From DAITAZ01 sp036824045 (GTDB lineage Bacteria; Pseudomonadota; Gammaproteobacteria; Burkholderiales; Rhodocyclaceae), in the NCBI GenBank assembly GCA_036824045.1, contig DAITAZ010000014.1:19979-83978 (forward strand): DNA of 64,000 bases, read 5' to 3'. Below, in pieces: positions 27,901-36,513 of this stretch (positions within the stretch are counted from its first letter, which is position 1; every line of letters starts with the position of its first letter). Under the pieces are notes generated by a model, which worked only from the letters and a program-made list of their open reading frames with translations, had not been told where the DNA came from and made no database searches. Position numbers and translations under genes: made by a program.

Positions 27901-28096
27901 GCTCGGCGTGTTCCCGCTGGTCAAGGCCACGGGCGCCGGCGCCGCAGCCCGCCAGTCCATGGGCACCGGGGTGTTTGGCGGCATGCTGGCTGCCACGTTC
28001 ATCGCCACCTTGTTCGTCCCCCTGTTCTTCAAGTGGCTGGAGCGGGGCAAGCAGATCGACCCCAGCCACCTTGCCGACGCGGAGGAAGAAGCATGA
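24977..28096 (+). CDS. RND multidrug efflux pump (HAE1/AcrB type)
   Basis: A 1039-residue proton-driven inner-membrane pump with twelve membrane helices and two large periplasmic loops. The N-terminus MAKFFINRPIFASVISIIIV, the helix-4 signature GIVVDDAIVVLENVERLM with the paired Asp residues of the proton relay, and GLASKNAILIVEFA in the second half are family marks. The protein groups with AcrB/MexB-type hydrophobic and amphiphilic efflux pumps. The likely substrates are hydrophobic drugs, dyes or solvents, but none is fixed by sequence. It follows the adaptor by nine bases and overlaps the channel gene in ATGA. Confidence 0.95.
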   Translation: MAKFFINRPIFASVISIIIVIAGLVAAQVLPVAQYPQIAPPTVLITATYPGASAETLSRTVAAPIEEQLNGVENMLYFTSSATANGTVTITATFEVGTNIDAASVNVNNRVKAAEPRLPEAVRRNGVLVQKRSNDILQVVALKSEQGKFSTLYLSNYASLNIVDELKRVKGVGDVTIFGAQDYSMRVWLNPDRMAQLGLTTSEVAAAINAQNAQNAAGKIGQEPAPGDQQLVYTVTAKGRLLSEEEFGNIVIRASGPGGLLRLRDIARIELGAYSYDQRVTLDGQPTIATGVFLQTGANALEVADAVREKMAELKTRFPEGMDYVIPFDTTRFVSASIREVKATLIEAMLLVIAVVFIFLQSWRATLIPMIAVPISLIGSFAGLWLFGFSINTLTLFAMVLAIGIVVDDAIVVLENVERLMAEEKLSPRQAAIKAMHQVTGALVAIVLVLCAVFVPVAFLGGIAGQLYKQFAVTVAVAVVLSGVVALTLTPALCALLLKAQHSENKLFAPFNRLFERLTNSYTRSVGFTLKHGVVGALVFLLVVGATGALFRLIPGSFVPAEDQGYLISALMLPDGATLKRTETTGERMRQMIAKDEAVKHTFIVSGFDLIGGGNKPNAGTMFIPLKDWSERQGKAQELAGKFMGMGMMQPDGMGLVFNPPPIMGLGSAGGFEVYVQNRVDGEAKNLNQVVQAFMAELQKRPEFTRISTFFRPTVPQLYVEVDEPKALALGIPIADIYATLQSTMGALYVNDFNKAGKVYRVQMQAEAPFRMKPEDIGKVYVKSTTSGAMIPLSAVSSVKRVVGAEQVERFNGFIAAKVMGDSKPGISSGDAIRIVEEVANATLPNGYSISWTGQAFQEKRSSGSSLQAFAFAIVMVFLILAAQYEKWSLPVAVVMAVPFALMGALTAIWLRGMPNDIYFQIGLVVLIGLASKNAILIVEFAAQKYAEGMSAAQAAVEAARLRLRPIIMTSLAFVLGVFPLVKATGAGAAARQSMGTGVFGGMLAATFIATLFVPLFFKWLERGKQIDPSHLADAEEEA

Positions 28097-29538
28097 GACC
28101 CGTCCTCAAGACCCTCTCCCTGGCCATGGGCACGGCGCTGGCGCTGGCCGCCTGCGCCGTGGGGCCGGACTACAAACGCCCGGACTCCCCCCTGCCGGCC
28201 CGTTATCAGGCACCCGCCGGGGATGAAACCCAGCCCCTCGCGCAGGTCGAATCCGGCTGGTGGAAGCGCTTTGGCGACCCGACCCTCGATCAGCTCGTGG
28301 AAGCGGCACTGGCCACCAACGCCGATCTGGCCAGCGCCGTGGCCCGCATGCAGGAAGCCGAGGCCGCCATGCGCGAAGCCGGTGCCAGCCTCTACCCCGA
28401 ACTGGATCTGGAACTGGGCAGCACCCGCAACCGGGTCAGCACCCGCACCGCCACCCCCATGCCCGCGGGCACCCCGGTGCTGCGGGACAACCGCCGCGCC
28501 GCACTCACCACCGCTTTCGAGCTGGATTTCTGGGGGCGGATCCGTCGCCTGTCCGAGGCCGCCCGCGCCCAGGCCCTGGCCAGCCGCTACGCCCGGGACA
28601 CCGTGGCCCTGTCGGTTTCCGGGCTGATAAGCAGCCAGTATTTCGGCCTGCGCACCCTCGATGCCCAGCTCGCGGCCGCCCAGGACACCCTGGCCAGCCG
28701 CGAGGAATCCGCCCGGGTCGTGGAAAACCGCATCCGCGGCGGCGTCGCCTCTCCCCTGGACCGCAACCAGGCCCTGTCCGCCCTGGCCGCCGCCCGGGCC
28801 CAGATCGCCACCCTGCGTCAAAGCCGGGCGCTGGCCCAGCACCAGCTCGCCCTGCTCACCGGTCAGCCGGACCTGAAGCTCGATCCCGCCCCGGCAGCCG
28901 CCCTGCCCGTGCCGCCGCTGCCCCCGGCCGGCCTGCCCTCCGATCTGCTCACCAGCCGGCCCGACATCCGCCAGGCGGAGGAAACCCTGGTGGCCGCCAA
29001 CGCCCAGATCGGCGCGGCGCGGGCCGCCTACTTCCCAAAGATATCGCTCACCGCCAGCCTGGGGAGCGAAAGCAAAACTCTGGCGGACCTGTTCTCCGGT
29101 CCTGCCAACCTGTGGTCCCTCGGCTTGGGCGCCGTCATGCCCCTCATCGACGCCGGGCGCACCAGTGCCCGGGTGGACCAGGCCACAGCCCGCCAGCAGC
29201 AGGCACTGGCGGCCTACCGGAAGACGGTGGAAAGCGCCTTCAAGGACGTGAATGACGCCCTGGTGACGCTACGGGAACAGACCCAGGTGGAATCGGCCCA
29301 GGCCGAGCGCGCCCGCGCCGCTGCAGAAAGCCACCGCATCGCCCGGTTGCGGTATGAATCCGGCTACAGCACCTATCTCACCCTGCTCGACGCCCAGCGG
29401 GATGCCAACGACGCCCGTGTCGCCGAACTCGCGGCACGGCAGGCTCGGCTCACCGCCGCGGTGGATCTCTTCAAGGCACTGGGAGGCGGCTGGCAAGATG
29501 CCTCCCCCCGGGTTGCCGCCTCCAGCACCCCGCCCTGA
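28093..29538 (+). CDS. RND outer-membrane efflux channel lipoprotein (OprM/NodT type)
   Basis: A 481-residue outer-membrane factor. The lipoprotein signal ends LALAAC (Cys21), followed by the NodT-family start AVGPDYKRPD. Two repeats of the TolC-like coiled/barrel fold are seen (LVEAALATNADLASAVARMQEAEAA and the second half around ARAAYFPKISLTASLG). The start overlaps the pump stop by four bases. This completes an OprM-type tripartite pump with the two genes before it. The operon has no obvious terminator right after its stop. Confidence 0.93.
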   Translation: MRPVLKTLSLAMGTALALAACAVGPDYKRPDSPLPARYQAPAGDETQPLAQVESGWWKRFGDPTLDQLVEAALATNADLASAVARMQEAEAAMREAGASLYPELDLELGSTRNRVSTRTATPMPAGTPVLRDNRRAALTTAFELDFWGRIRRLSEAARAQALASRYARDTVALSVSGLISSQYFGLRTLDAQLAAAQDTLASREESARVVENRIRGGVASPLDRNQALSALAAARAQIATLRQSRALAQHQLALLTGQPDLKLDPAPAAALPVPPLPPAGLPSDLLTSRPDIRQAEETLVAANAQIGAARAAYFPKISLTASLGSESKTLADLFSGPANLWSLGLGAVMPLIDAGRTSARVDQATARQQQALAAYRKTVESAFKDVNDALVTLREQTQVESAQAERARAAAESHRIARLRYESGYSTYLTLLDAQRDANDARVAELAARQARLTAAVDLFKALGGGWQDASPRVAASSTPP

Positions 29539-29976
29539 TGGCGCGGGAAGCGACCTGAAAGCGGGGGCCGGAAGGCTCCCGAACCGGGGCGGATGACACG
29601 CCCCGGCAATGCCTCGTTCCCCTGCCCCGTGGCCCGGCGTGAGCCCTCCGGCCATTCCGATCGCACCAGGCCTTGCCCCACCCCAGCGGGCGCGCCCCCA
29701 CCCACGCGAAACCGGCGTGAATCGCTGATCGCTCCCGGGGCGGCGCAGAGGCGTCACACTTTACCGGGCCCGCCCCGGGTTTCCAGGGTCAAGCCTCCGG
29801 TCACAGCCCTCCCGCACAACAGCAAACGCTCGTTTCAAACAGAAAAGAGCCCCTCGGCGGGAGTAAGAACACGCTAACTTCCAAGCCTGGCGTGCGTTTC
29901 CACGCTCCCCCACTCTCCGGGAATTCCGTACAATTTGCCCGGCAGCCGTGCCCAAGCACTTTTTTCTGGAAGCCCC
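29539..29976. other. Intergenic region before the CheB-CheR fusion gene
   Basis: A GC-rich gap of about 440 bases with no gene I can support. A -10-like TACAAT lies at 29929-29934, 43 bases before the fusion gene's ATG, but no matching -35 is seen, so an activator-dependent promoter is possible. No terminator with a clear T-tail was found for the efflux operon. Confidence 0.4.
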
Positions 29977-32900
29977 ATGGACACCAACACCCCTTCAGGA
30001 TCTGAATCCCCGGCCCCCGAGCAGGATCCTGCCGCCTCCTCCCCCCTGGAGCAGATGGAAAACACCCGCCGCAGCTACATCGTGGGGGTGGGCGCTTCGG
30101 CGGGCGGCCTGGAGGCTTTGACCGAACTGGTCTCGCACCTGCCGGTGGACCTGGGCGTCCCCTACGTGGTGGTGCAGCACCTGTCTCCCAACTACCGCAG
30201 CATGCTGGTGCAGCTGCTGGCGCGGGAGACCACCATGGAGGTGCGGGAAGTGGAGGAAGGGCTCGTGCCGCAGCCGGACACCCTCTACATCACGCCGCCC
30301 AACAATGACCTGGTGTTGGTGGAAGACCGCTTCCACCTGGTCAAACCCGGCAGCGACGTGGTACCCAAGCCGTCGGTCAACCGTTTCTTCACTTCCCTGG
30401 CGGAAGACCGGGGCGAGGACGTGATCGGCGTCATCCTCTCGGGCACGGGCTCGGACGGCGCCAGCGGCACCCGGGCCATCAAGGCCGGCGGCGGCCTCGT
30501 GTTCGCCCAGGACCCGGCGACCGCCAAGTACACCGGCATGCCCCAGGCAGCCATCAGCACCCAGTGCGTGGACTGGGTGCTCTCCCCCAAGGACATCGCC
30601 CGGGAGATCGCCGTCACGGTCCGCACCCAGGGTGCGCTGGCCCCGGCGGCACGGGATGCGGAAGCCCCGGCCACGCTCAAGACCCTGCTCACCCGGGTAC
30701 ACCGCCACACGCGCGTGGATTTCTCCGACTACAAGGAGAACACCGTGTGGCGCCGGGTGCTGCGCCGGATCGCCGCCAACCGGCTGAACAGCCTGGAGGC
30801 CTACATCCAGTTCGCCGAGGGCCATCCGGACGAACTGAACCAGTTGTGCCGGGAGATTCTCATCTCCGTCACGTCCTTCTTCCGGGACCGCAATGCCTTC
30901 AATGCCCTGCGCGATGCCATGGCCGAGCGCTTCCGGATCAAGCGGGCCGGCGACGAGATCCGCATCTGGGTGCCCGGTTGCGCCACCGGCGAAGAGGCCT
31001 ACACCATCGCCATCCTGATCTGCGAACTGCTGGGCCATACCCGCCACGAATTCAAGATCCAGATCTTCGCCACCGACATCGACACCAACGCGATGGCCGT
31101 GGCCCGGCGAGGCGTTTATCCCGCTTCCACCCTGGCCGACCTGGAACCCGGGCTGATCCAGCGTTACTTCACCCCCTCCGGCGATGCCTACGAAGTCACC
31201 AAGTCCCTGCGCGAGCTCGTGGTGTTCGCCCGTCAGGATCTCGCCCAGGACCCGCCTTTCCTGCGGCTGGACCTGATCAGCTGCCGCAACGTCCTCATCT
31301 ACTTCCAGAGCCCCTTGCAGGAGCGGGTGCTGGGGGCGTTCCACTACGCCCTGGCCCCCGGCGGCCTGCTGTTCCTGGGCAAGTCGGAAAGCGTCTTCCA
31401 GCGCGAAGAGCTGTTCGATTCCCTGGACCGGGAAGGCAAGATCTTCCTGCGCTGCGCCACCACCTCCAAGGCCCCCTCCTTCATCCTCGCCAGCATCAAC
31501 CGGGAGCCGCGCCAGGCGCTGCGCCGGGAGCGGGAGAAAACGGCCGAGGAGCAGTTCCTCGAAGCGGCGGCCCATGCCTACCTGCCGCCCAGCGTGCTGG
31601 TAAACGGCCAGCTGGAAGTGCTGCATGTGTTTGGCGACGTGAGCCGCTTCCTCGCCATTCCCGCCGGTCGCCCGGATTTCAGCCTGGTTTCCCTTATCCG
31701 CCGCGATCTGCGCACGGAAGTGCAAACCCTGATCTACCAGGCCCAGCAAAAGGGTAGCGAAGCCCTCGGGCGCTCCCGTCCCCTGGAGGATGCCCCGGGC
31801 GAATGGGTACGGCTGAGGGTGATCCCGGTAAGTAACGACCTCCTCGGCGACGGCGCGATCATCGGTTTCGAGACCGCAACCGAGCTGAGCGACCCCACCA
31901 CCACCCAAAGCGTGAGCGGAGCGCTGGACGGTGTCTCGGCCCGGGATCTGGAAGACGAATTGATCGCCACCCGGGAGCATCTGCAAACGGTGATCGAAGA
32001 ACTGGAAACCTCCAACGAGGAAACCCAGGCGCTCAACGAAGAACTGCAGGCATCCAACGAGGAACTGCAGGCCTCCAACGAAGAACTGCAGGCCTCCAAC
32101 GAAGAGCTCCAGTCCACCAACGAGGAACTCACCACCGTCAACGAAGAGTTGCAGATCAAGACCGCGGAACTCGCCGACATCAACGCGGACCTGGAAAACA
32201 TCCAGAACAGTTTCGGCTTCCACCTGCTGGTGTTCAACGAGCGGGGACGGCTGGTGCGGCTCAACGATGCCGCGGGGCGCTATTTCGGCTTTTCCCACGG
32301 CGCCATGGGCGAGCATGTGCACACGGTCTTCGCGCAGCAAAAGCTCGGCAGCCACGCGGAACAGGTGGAGCAGACCATCCTGGACGGACGCCCCCGGGAG
32401 GAGCAGGTCAGCGACGGACAGCGGCACTACCTGATGCGGGTGTTCCCCCGGGTCTCGGCGGCACGGGTTCCCCGGGGCGCCGTGGTGACCATGCTGGACG
32501 AAACTCCGCTGATCGAAGCCCGGAACGCTCTGCAGGCCAGCCAGGAACAACTGATGGCCATCATGCAGCACTCCAACTCGATCATCTCGGTCAAGGACGG
32601 CTCGGGGCGCTACGAGTTCATCAACGCGGAATTCGAGCGCGTCTTCTGCCGCACGCCGGTGGACGTGCTCGACAAGACCGACGCCCAGGTTTTCCCGGAA
32701 AGCCTGGCCCAGAGCTTCCGCCAGAAGGACGTGGCGGTGCTGCTCAGCGGCACCTCGCTGGAGAGCGAAGACCACTACACCATCAACGGCGAAGCCCGCA
32801 CCTTCCTGGCTGTGCGTTTCCCCCTCTTCTCGCCCGACGGGGTGCAGGTTGGCATCTGCATGAAGGCCACCGACATTACCGGCCGCAAGCGGGAGGAAGA

Positions 32901-33228
32901 CCGCCTGAGCGCCATCGAGCAGCAGTGGCTGGCAGCGCTGGCGGCCTACCCGGGCTGCATCCTGATTCTGGACGCCTCGCTCCGCCTGGTGGGCATGCAT
33001 GGCAATGCCAGCGGCCGGTGCCAGGGGATGGGCATCGCTTGCGATGAAGGCGCCTCCCTGGAGGAAGTCTTCCCCGAGGAATGGGCTGAAGCGGCCCTCG
33101 CCTGCCGCTCCACCGCCGAGGGTCCCGCCCGCCGCAGCGTGACCCTGCCCGACGGCGAGCGCTGGAGCGCGCGCGCCACGGCGCTGCGCAACGGCTCGGT
33201 GATCTGTTACCTGGACCAGGAAGACTGA
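29977..33228 (+). CDS. CheB-CheR-PAS fusion chemosignalling protein
   Basis: A 1083-residue multidomain protein. An N-terminal methylesterase CheB domain (residues 30-220) keeps the catalytic Ser41 (GASAGG), His68 (QHLSP) and Asp160 (GTGSDG). A CheR methyltransferase domain (about 234-500) has the SAM site WVPGCATGEEAYTIAIL and SCRNVLIYF. A coiled-coil linker of repeated E-E-L-Q-A-S-N units (about 670-740) leads to two or more PAS domains (about 745-1080). CheB lacks a receiver domain. Fusions of this type remove and add receptor methyl groups or act as scaffolds. No chemoreceptor or CheA gene is nearby. It is followed by a FixL-like kinase, so it may feed that pathway. ATG at 29977 is preceded by a weak GGAAG. 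Confidence 0.93.
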   Translation: MDTNTPSGSESPAPEQDPAASSPLEQMENTRRSYIVGVGASAGGLEALTELVSHLPVDLGVPYVVVQHLSPNYRSMLVQLLARETTMEVREVEEGLVPQPDTLYITPPNNDLVLVEDRFHLVKPGSDVVPKPSVNRFFTSLAEDRGEDVIGVILSGTGSDGASGTRAIKAGGGLVFAQDPATAKYTGMPQAAISTQCVDWVLSPKDIAREIAVTVRTQGALAPAARDAEAPATLKTLLTRVHRHTRVDFSDYKENTVWRRVLRRIAANRLNSLEAYIQFAEGHPDELNQLCREILISVTSFFRDRNAFNALRDAMAERFRIKRAGDEIRIWVPGCATGEEAYTIAILICELLGHTRHEFKIQIFATDIDTNAMAVARRGVYPASTLADLEPGLIQRYFTPSGDAYEVTKSLRELVVFARQDLAQDPPFLRLDLISCRNVLIYFQSPLQERVLGAFHYALAPGGLLFLGKSESVFQREELFDSLDREGKIFLRCATTSKAPSFILASINREPRQALRREREKTAEEQFLEAAAHAYLPPSVLVNGQLEVLHVFGDVSRFLAIPAGRPDFSLVSLIRRDLRTEVQTLIYQAQQKGSEALGRSRPLEDAPGEWVRLRVIPVSNDLLGDGAIIGFETATELSDPTTTQSVSGALDGVSARDLEDELIATREHLQTVIEELETSNEETQALNEELQASNEELQASNEELQASNEELQSTNEELTTVNEELQIKTAELADINADLENIQNSFGFHLLVFNERGRLVRLNDAAGRYFGFSHGAMGEHVHTVFAQQKLGSHAEQVEQTILDGRPREEQVSDGQRHYLMRVFPRVSAARVPRGAVVTMLDETPLIEARNALQASQEQLMAIMQHSNSIISVKDGSGRYEFINAEFERVFCRTPVDVLDKTDAQVFPESLAQSFRQKDVAVLLSGTSLESEDHYTINGEARTFLAVRFPLFSPDGVQVGICMKATDITGRKREEDRLSAIEQQWLAALAAYPGCILILDASLRLVGMHGNASGRCQGMGIACDEGASLEEVFPEEWAEAALACRSTAEGPARRSVTLPDGERWSARATALRNGSVICYLDQED
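32041..32124 (+). repeat. Four tandem 21-bp units encoding a coiled-coil heptad repeat
   Basis: Units at 32041, 32062, 32083 and 32104 read gaactgcaggcctccaacga with few changes and encode EELQASN-type heptads. They form the linker between the CheR and PAS domains, so they are coding, not a separate element. Confidence 0.85.
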
Positions 33229-33234
33229 ACAGCC

Positions 33235-35133
33235 GTGGGTGCAACAAGCCCATCCCTTCCCACCTGTGCTGAGCTTGCCGCCGGGCATGTGGCCGTGCCG
33301 CCTGCCCGCACCAACACGCTGGAACCAGCGCTTCAGCTCGCGTTTGAAGCGAGTCACGACGCCATGCTGCTGGTGCGGTGCGACGACAACCTGGTCCTGA
33401 CCGCCAATTTGGCCGCCAGCCGCATCTATGGCTACATGCCCTACGAAATGGCGGGACGGGCGTTGCAATCGCTCACGGCGGAATCCAGCCAATCCCTGGA
33501 TCTGGTGGCGCAGCGGCGCGAACATGCGCCCTTGCGCTTTCATCGCCGTGCGGATGGCACCCACTTCCCGGTGGAAATCAACCTGCGCTATTTCGAGGAT
33601 GGCGTCCAGACCCTGTGCATGATGGCAGTGCGGGACGTGAGCCCACAGTTGCTGCAGGAACGCCTGCGTCAGGAAACCGAAACCCGCTACCGGGCCGTGT
33701 TCGACGCCGCGCCCTATCCCATCATGCTCGTCTCGCCCACCGGGCACATCACCGATGCCAACCCCCAGAGCGCGAGCCTGTATGGTTTCGAAGTAGGCAA
33801 GCTGATCGACCAGCGCCTTGATCAACGGGTTCAGCAGCCAAGTTATTACGTCGCCCTTTTCTCTTCCCGGCCCAATACCCTGCCCCCCCACGTCCACTTG
33901 CGTGCTGACGGCAGCCAGTTTCTTGCGGAAGTGACGATCTCCTATCTGCGGGTGCTGAGCAAACCCATGGCCACCCTGCTGATCCGGGATGTCACCGACG
34001 AGCAGCGCACCCTGGAACGGATCGCCGCCAGCGAAGCCCGCTGGCGCTTCGCCCTTGAAGGGCACGGGGACGGCCTGTGGGACTGGGACATGCGGGACAA
34101 TTCCGTGACCGTTTCCCCCCAGCTCAAGGCCATCCTGGGCTATCGCCCGGACGAGGCGACCGCGTCCAGTCACTCGCCGGAGGAACACATCCATCCGGAC
34201 GATCTCCCGCTTATTCGCAAACTGCTGGCGGAACATATTTCAGGGCAGACGCCCATGGTCACCACCGAAATCCGCGTCCGCCACCGGGACGGAGGCTACC
34301 GCTGGGTCAGTTGCCGGGCCAAGGTAATGGAGTACGAAAACGATGGCCGCCCACGACGGGTGATCGGCACATGGCGGGATATCGACCAAAGCCGCCGGCA
34401 GGAAGAACTTGAGCGCATTCAGCGGGAAGAGATCGCCCACGCCGGGCGGCTCATCAACCTGGGCGCCATGGCCTCGGCACTGGGACACGAACTCAACCAG
34501 CCCCTGACCTCGATCCGCCTCTTCAGCAGCGTGGCCCTGCGTCGGCTGGCCGAACTACCTGCGGCCGAAGCCCTGCTCAAGGAGCCGCTAACCGCCGTGG
34601 CCGAACAAAGCCTGCGGGCCGGGGAGATCGTCCGCGGCATCCGCGACTTCGTGCGCAAGCGGCCGCCGCGCATGGACCCGGTGGATATCAACCACATCGT
34701 TGGCGAAGCCGTGCGCTTCGTGCGCAACCGGCTGGAAGCCGCCAACGTGCAGTTCGACCAGCAACTTGCCCCGGATCTGCCCCCATTGCTGGCGGACCCG
34801 ATCCAGATCCAGCAGGTACTGATCAACCTCTTCCACAACGGTATCGAAGCCATGAACCGGGTGGAAGGCGAACGCCGCCTCGGTGTGCGCACCTCCACCA
34901 ACGAGGCCGGTCGCCTGCTGGTGGAGGTGACCGACCGGGGCGAAGGCCTGCCGGAGGCCATCCGCCAGGATCTCTTCTCGCCTTTCGTATCCACCAAGCC
35001 CGAAGGCATGGGCCTCGGACTGGCCATCTGCCGTATGATCATCGACAGTCATCATGGGCGCCTGTGGGCCCGCTCGGGCCCGGAAGGCACCGTTTTTTCC
35101 TTTGAACTGCCCTTCGGAAGCGACCCGGAATGA
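33235..35133 (+). CDS. FixL-like PAS histidine kinase
   Basis: A 632-residue cytoplasmic kinase without membrane helices, starting at a GTG six bases after the fusion gene. It holds three PAS-type domains (about 35-145, 155-260 and 265-385; the third has the PAC-like GTWRDID), then the FixL/DctB-type kinase core with ASALGHELNQPLTSI, VLINLFHNGIEAM and TDRGEGLP, plus GMGLGLAI. Heme or flavin binding by the PAS domains cannot be told from sequence, so oxygen sensing is not assumed. The overlapping regulator gene gives a FixL-FixJ-type pair. Confidence 0.88.
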   Translation: MGATSPSLPTCAELAAGHVAVPPARTNTLEPALQLAFEASHDAMLLVRCDDNLVLTANLAASRIYGYMPYEMAGRALQSLTAESSQSLDLVAQRREHAPLRFHRRADGTHFPVEINLRYFEDGVQTLCMMAVRDVSPQLLQERLRQETETRYRAVFDAAPYPIMLVSPTGHITDANPQSASLYGFEVGKLIDQRLDQRVQQPSYYVALFSSRPNTLPPHVHLRADGSQFLAEVTISYLRVLSKPMATLLIRDVTDEQRTLERIAASEARWRFALEGHGDGLWDWDMRDNSVTVSPQLKAILGYRPDEATASSHSPEEHIHPDDLPLIRKLLAEHISGQTPMVTTEIRVRHRDGGYRWVSCRAKVMEYENDGRPRRVIGTWRDIDQSRRQEELERIQREEIAHAGRLINLGAMASALGHELNQPLTSIRLFSSVALRRLAELPAAEALLKEPLTAVAEQSLRAGEIVRGIRDFVRKRPPRMDPVDINHIVGEAVRFVRNRLEAANVQFDQQLAPDLPPLLADPIQIQQVLINLFHNGIEAMNRVEGERRLGVRTSTNEAGRLLVEVTDRGEGLPEAIRQDLFSPFVSTKPEGMGLGLAICRMIIDSHHGRLWARSGPEGTVFSFELPFGSDPE

Positions 35134-35798
35134 TCAACTCATCCCTAGGACCCTTCACCCGCCTGGTGTGCGTGGTGGACGACGACGAGATGGTGCGCGC
35201 CTCCATGCGCATGCTGATCGAGACAGTGGGCATCGAAGTCCGCACCTATGCCTCCGCCCAGGCTCTGGTGGAAGACCGGGAAGCCCTCAACCACTGTGGC
35301 TGCCTGGTACTGGATGTGCGCATGCCCGGCCTGAGCGGGCTCGATCTCCAGGAAAAGCTCAAGAGCCTCAACTGCGACGCGCCCATCATCTTCATCACTG
35401 GCCACGGTGACGTCCCCATGGCGGTGCGCGCCATGCGTAGCGGCGCCCTCGACTTCCTGCAAAAACCGTTCAACGAGCAAATGCTGCTGGACCGGGTGCA
35501 GCAGGCACTCAACATGTGGTCGGAAGGCCGGGCCAGCCGCCGCAAGCAGGACAGCTTCGAAGCCCGGCTCGCCTGCCTCACCCCCCGGGAACGGGAAGTG
35601 CTCGACGGCATGGTGGCCGGACGGCTGAACAAGCAGATCGCTGCCGAACTGGACATCAGCACCAAGACCGTGGAACAGCACCGGGCGCGCATCATGCAGA
35701 AGATGCACGTGGATTCCTTCGCCGAGCTGGTGCGCCTCATCGCCGTGCGCAATGCCGCCGCACCCGCAAACGGCAGCAGCGGCAACACCCAGACCTGA
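35130..35798 (+). CDS. FixJ-family response regulator
   Basis: A 222-residue LuxR-type regulator. The receiver has VCVVDDDEMVRAS, acceptor Asp62 in LVLDVRMPGLSG, FITGHGDVPMAVRAM and Lys in FLQKPFN. The C-terminal helix-turn-helix reads LTPREREVLDGMVAGRLNK and IAAELDISTKTVEQHRARIM. The start ATG overlaps the kinase stop (ATGA). It is the likely DNA-binding output of the preceding kinase; no target site is evident in the window. Confidence 0.93.
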   Translation: MINSSLGPFTRLVCVVDDDEMVRASMRMLIETVGIEVRTYASAQALVEDREALNHCGCLVLDVRMPGLSGLDLQEKLKSLNCDAPIIFITGHGDVPMAVRAMRSGALDFLQKPFNEQMLLDRVQQALNMWSEGRASRRKQDSFEARLACLTPREREVLDGMVAGRLNKQIAAELDISTKTVEQHRARIMQKMHVDSFAELVRLIAVRNAAAPANGSSGNTQT

Positions 35799-36072
35799 TG
35801 CCCATGCCCGCCCCCGAGCGGGCCACCCTCAGTGCCAGCCCTCGCGCAGGGGGCCCACTTCCCGCCGCCTGCGCGTTACCTCCAAATCCCTACTCCCGTC
35901 GGTACTTTCCCCTACCCCTGGCTGGAAAACTCCCAATGGCTCCCGGCCCCGGCGATCCGGACAATGCCGGTCAGGACAATTCATACCAACACGTCCCTTA
36001 GCTTGACAGGCTGCCCGGCAAACCGGCCGCAAGATCGGGCTTCAGCCAGGGCAGCAACCGGAGGAGAAGCAA

Positions 36073-36324
36073 ATGGCGAAAACCAGGAGAACAGTGGAGA
36101 GCATTGCCATGCCGGCGGAGCTGAACTTTCACAACGTGTTCGGGCTGGTGGACATGGTGTGCACGAAGCTGCGCGCGGGGGCATCGCTGGTCGTGGATGC
36201 CAGCGCCGTCCATGACATGGATGCGGTAGGGGCGGAATTCCTCGACGTCCTGTGTTCCGTCTCCAACGAGCGCTTGCGCATCGTTGGCGTACCGCAATCC
36301 GAAGGCTCAGCCGCCATCAACTGA
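36073..36324 (+). CDS. Small STAS-domain-like protein
   Basis: An 83-residue protein with the pattern of a STAS domain: a beta strand ending IAMPAELNFHN, a helix, then the central ASLVVDASAVHDMDAVG and a helix with FLDVLCSV. STAS proteins act as anti-sigma antagonists or as regulatory modules. The residue that is usually a phosphorylated Ser in the D-S-S/A-G loop is absent here (DAVG), so it would not be phosphorylated at that site. A strong ribosome binding site (GGAGGAG) and a downstream terminator support it as a real gene. It is 274 bases from the FixJ-like gene and may be separate from that operon. Confidence 0.65.
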   Translation: MAKTRRTVESIAMPAELNFHNVFGLVDMVCTKLRAGASLVVDASAVHDMDAVGAEFLDVLCSVSNERLRIVGVPQSEGSAAIN

Positions 36325-36346
36325 CCGGTCCGCGCGACCGGTTTCT
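36324..36346 (+). terminator. Terminator of the STAS gene
   Basis: ACCGGTC, loop CGCGC, GACCGGT, followed by TTCTTGTT. It begins at the last base of the stop codon of the STAS gene. Confidence 0.6.
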
Positions 36347-36397
36347 TGTTGGCCGCCGAAGTCCCAGCCAACCGATTTGTCACCCCACCTTGACGCC

Positions 36398-36428
36398 GGC
36401 GACCGTGTAAAGCGGTCGCCGTTCTTTT
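36398..36428 (+). terminator. Second terminator-like hairpin
   Basis: GGCGACCG, loop TGTAAAG, CGGTCGCC, followed by GTTCTTTTG. It follows the STAS terminator by about 50 bases and probably acts as a backup for the same transcript. Confidence 0.5.
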
Positions 36429-36464
36429 GTCGGAGCGCCGTAGCAGCGGCCCGCCCGCAAAACA

Positions 36465-36491
36465 AAAAGCCCCGCTCGCGGCGGGGCTTTT
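36465..36491. terminator. Terminator of the phasin gene
   Basis: AAAAGCCCCGC, loop TCGCG, GCGGGGCTTTT: 11-bp stem with A- and T-runs on both sides. It sits between the convergent STAS and phasin genes. Confidence 0.85.
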
Positions 36492-36513
36492 CAGCGATTC
36501 GTCCGAAAACGAA

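Noticed and set aside
32041..32124. Tandem repeats that could suggest a CRISPR or minisatellite
   Set aside because: Units are 21 bp without spacers and lie in frame within a coiled-coil linker, so they are coding repeats.
29995..34236. A 1413-codon minus-strand frame across the CheBR fusion and the FixL-like kinase
   Set aside because: It is antisense to two well-supported genes with clear catalytic motifs and shows no recognisable domain.
36003..36008. TTGACA upstream of the STAS gene as a -35 element
   Set aside because: No acceptable -10 lies 15-19 bases downstream; the nearest A/T-rich hexamer is 21 bases away.
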